64,000 nt of DNA from NCBI GenBank assembly GCA_036388415.1, contig DASVRW010000002.1, forward strand, positions 851,396 through 915,395. Direction: 5' to 3'. Of this stretch, positions 62,381 through 64,000 are shown one piece after another. Both the position numbers and the translations under genes were made by a program. The notes under the pieces were generated by a model that was not told where the DNA came from, did not search any database, and worked only from the letters and a program-made list of their open reading frames with translations. The DNA comes from Candidatus Saccharimonadales bacterium (lineage in GTDB: Bacteria; Patescibacteriota; Saccharimonadia; Saccharimonadales; UBA4665). Each line of letters starts with the position of its first letter. The stretch's first letter is position 1.

Positions 62381-63892
62381 TTACTGAGTGAAAAATATAC
62401 GCTCGACAGGTATAGGTATCGCATCTTCCGTTATACGAGTAAGCACAAGTTTTTTTGCATTTTCAAATTCTGATGGATCATAGGTAATTTTGCCAGTTGC
62501 CCTGTCGGAAGTAAATGACGTTAGGGCTAGTTGAACCTTGATTGAGTCAGAAGTGTAATCCATTTGAATAATCGGTAAATCATCAGATGATTTATATGGT
62601 AATGTGTCTTCTAATCGACGTGATGTGAGGGGTGTGGCGGTCAGTGCGTAGCTACTTAGGTTGCCTGACGTATCGTTATTTGTAAATGCGTTGAAGGTGA
62701 ACTGCCCGCGTGTACTTGATAATTTTGAAACAGTTTGTCGCTTACTGCTAAAAACTCTATATGCTTGGCTAGTCATATTATCGTATGTAAAAATATTGTT
62801 ATTCCTCGTAAAGTATAATTTTCCGCCTGTCGTATGAAAATCATTTATATTATGAGAGTAGAACACTTGCCGAGGTTTATTCTCGATTGAATACACCATA
62901 AGTCCTTTGCTATCGAGTAATGCGACAGTGTTAAGATCAATTAATTGCGCACTATTTATGCGAATACGATCTGGAAATTCGACAGTCCTTTTAAGCTCTC
63001 CGGTGCCTATGTCATAGAGGGTAATGATGTTTTTGTGAACAATACTTTGATCATCGTCACCTGCAATGTCTGGTTGCCCAATTGTAACTGTAAATATGCC
63101 GTTAAGTAGCTGATACGCACGACTCGATCCTTCTGAATTTTTTTGATCGGGTAAATTTATCGGCACGGGTGATGTATCGGTGACAGATTTGTATACGTAA
63201 GCTTTGCCATTCTGATCGTCGACTAATACGAAATGTTCATCATCACTAAAATTATCTACAATGATCGAATATTCTCCTTCTGAAGACTTTGATGGCAAGG
63301 TAATATTCCCTGTCATATTTGTAGTCGTATCAATATATTCAATAGAATTCCCATCTGATTGCTCGAAACTTGCAATTACGCCGTTTTTGTAGGGAAAAGC
63401 TCCGGATATTTGCGATGCTCCGTTATACAAAGGTGTATTAGCGACAAAGGCATTTAAAGGGTTATTGTGCTTCATGACCAAGCTTTTGCTCGCACACGCG
63501 TAGCTATAGAGCGTATTGTCTTGGAGTATGTCACACCCGAGACTGCCCGAACCGACTTTGTTGAGAGTCACTTCAGGATTCAATTCTATATCGACTATAG
63601 ATGTTTTCATTCGAACTATATCAACTGATGCAATCGTTTGTCGATCATCAGTACGTACATCAATAGTTTTACTACCGGCTGGGAAACGTTGCTTGATAGT
63701 CTCGCCCGGCACTACCTGTCGGCTGAATAATTGCTCACCACTGTCTACGTCGTTAATAGTGATGAGTACAGATTTGGCGTTACTAACGATCGTCAGCTTC
63801 AAAGTACCGCGTAGCAGTACGTTTTGTATCAAAAACCAACTTATAAATATTATAAATAAAAGCGCTAGTCCTAATAGTATTCGTTTACGCAT
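62381..63892 (-). CDS. Membrane-anchored exported protein, PEGA-like domain plus beta-propeller
   Basis: 503 aa. A signal anchor (~4-25), a beta-sandwich (~30-110: LKLTIVSNAKSVLITINDVDSGEQ, then PAGSKTIDVRTDD) of PEGA-like appearance, then a region of repeated four-stranded blades (~110-430), for example YSIIVDNFSDDEHFVLVDDQNGKAYVY, ending in a small alpha/beta part. Cysteines LGCDIL and YACASK may pair. Function unknown. Its plan parallels the 661-aa protein at 16487. The gene is AT-richer than recF, with which it converges (2 bp apart). Confidence 0.7.
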   Translation of the reverse strand: MRKRILLGLALLFIIFISWFLIQNVLLRGTLKLTIVSNAKSVLITINDVDSGEQLFSRQVVPGETIKQRFPAGSKTIDVRTDDRQTIASVDIVRMKTSIVDIELNPEVTLNKVGSGSLGCDILQDNTLYSYACASKSLVMKHNNPLNAFVANTPLYNGASQISGAFPYKNGVIASFEQSDGNSIEYIDTTTNMTGNITLPSKSSEGEYSIIVDNFSDDEHFVLVDDQNGKAYVYKSVTDTSPVPINLPDQKNSEGSSRAYQLLNGIFTVTIGQPDIAGDDDQSIVHKNIITLYDIGTGELKRTVEFPDRIRINSAQLIDLNTVALLDSKGLMVYSIENKPRQVFYSHNINDFHTTGGKLYFTRNNNIFTYDNMTSQAYRVFSSKRQTVSKLSSTRGQFTFNAFTNNDTSGNLSSYALTATPLTSRRLEDTLPYKSSDDLPIIQMDYTSDSIKVQLALTSFTSDRATGKITYDPSEFENAKKLVLTRITEDAIPIPVERIFFTQ

Positions 63893-63898
63893 AGTTAC

Positions 63899-64000
63899 CT
63901 ATTCCGGAAGTCCATTAAATAATTTATTCATTAATTCATTTATGCCTGGGTCGCGGCAATCATCTGATCCACCGGGTTGCTTGACACCGTTAATCACACA
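63899..64000 (-). CDS. 3' end of a gene continuing beyond the window
   Basis: The minus-strand frame is open from the edge for 33 codons to TAG at 63899-63901. The tail includes QPGGSDDCRDPGIN and ends LFNGLPE. It lies 6 bp ahead of the propeller gene, so probably in the same operon; GGTAACT near its stop may hold that gene's ribosome binding site. Product not identifiable from this fragment. Confidence 0.55.
   Translation of the reverse strand, partial: CVINGVKQPGGSDDCRDPGINELMNKLFNGLPE

Overview
The window looks like part of a small Patescibacteria/CPR genome, most probably a Candidatus Saccharibacteria (TM7) member. This is inference from the whole picture: a monoderm-like gene set, moderate GC, a densely packed genome, many anchored or secreted proteins of unknown function, and an rpmH-rnpA-yidC-jag / dnaA-dnaN-recF origin region. 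TGA is used as a stop, so the code is the standard one. I could not run any search. No rRNA, tRNA, CRISPR array or insertion sequence was recognised.

Layout. (1) 1-5169, minus strand: an operon for an extracellular beta-glucan-like polymer. It encodes a GT2 synthase fused to a secreted-type tail, a GH8 glucanase, a BcsA-like synthase and a GT-C membrane glycosyltransferase. (2) 5.5-12.9 kb: two ABC-2 exporters, a tRNA-dihydrouridine synthase and small unknown genes. (3) 13-31 kb: housekeeping genes (Mur ligase, MazG-like, TsaC/Sua5, MutY-like, AlkA-like, AspRS, NadD), an RND transporter, a CBS-domain membrane protein, a DsbA-like protein, a LexA-like repressor without protease domain, and several surface proteins of unknown role. 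(4) 30-55.4 kb: a large surface-glycan locus. It has an O-antigen-ligase-like protein, an undecaprenyl-phosphate sugar-1-P transferase, many GT2/GT4 transferases, GtrA, phosphohexomutase, GalE, the dTDP-rhamnose genes (rfbB, rfbC-like, rfbD, rfbA), a Wzm/Wzt ABC exporter, and two proteins with DUF5648-type repeats. The 43.3-54.2 kb core is visibly AT-richer than its flanks. (5) 55.4-62.4 kb: the chromosome-origin region. jag, yidC, rnpA and rpmH lie on the minus strand; dnaA, dnaN and recF lie on the plus strand. DnaA-box clusters lie on both sides of dnaA.

How it works together. The 30-55 kb genes supply activated sugars, initiate a lipid-linked glycan, extend it with rhamnose and other sugars, flip it through Wzm/Wzt and attach it at the surface. 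The left-end operon would make a second, processively synthesised polymer.

Two signals are not ordinary. First, most operon-leading genes carry a -10-like hexamer (TANNNT) ending only 6-8 nt before the start codon, so their mRNAs are predicted to be leaderless; internal operon genes use Shine-Dalgarno sites. Second, a structured RNA-like element with compensatory base changes occurs twice, before the Mur ligase gene and before recF. The second copy is preceded by a long rod-like hairpin of about 170 nt between dnaN and recF.
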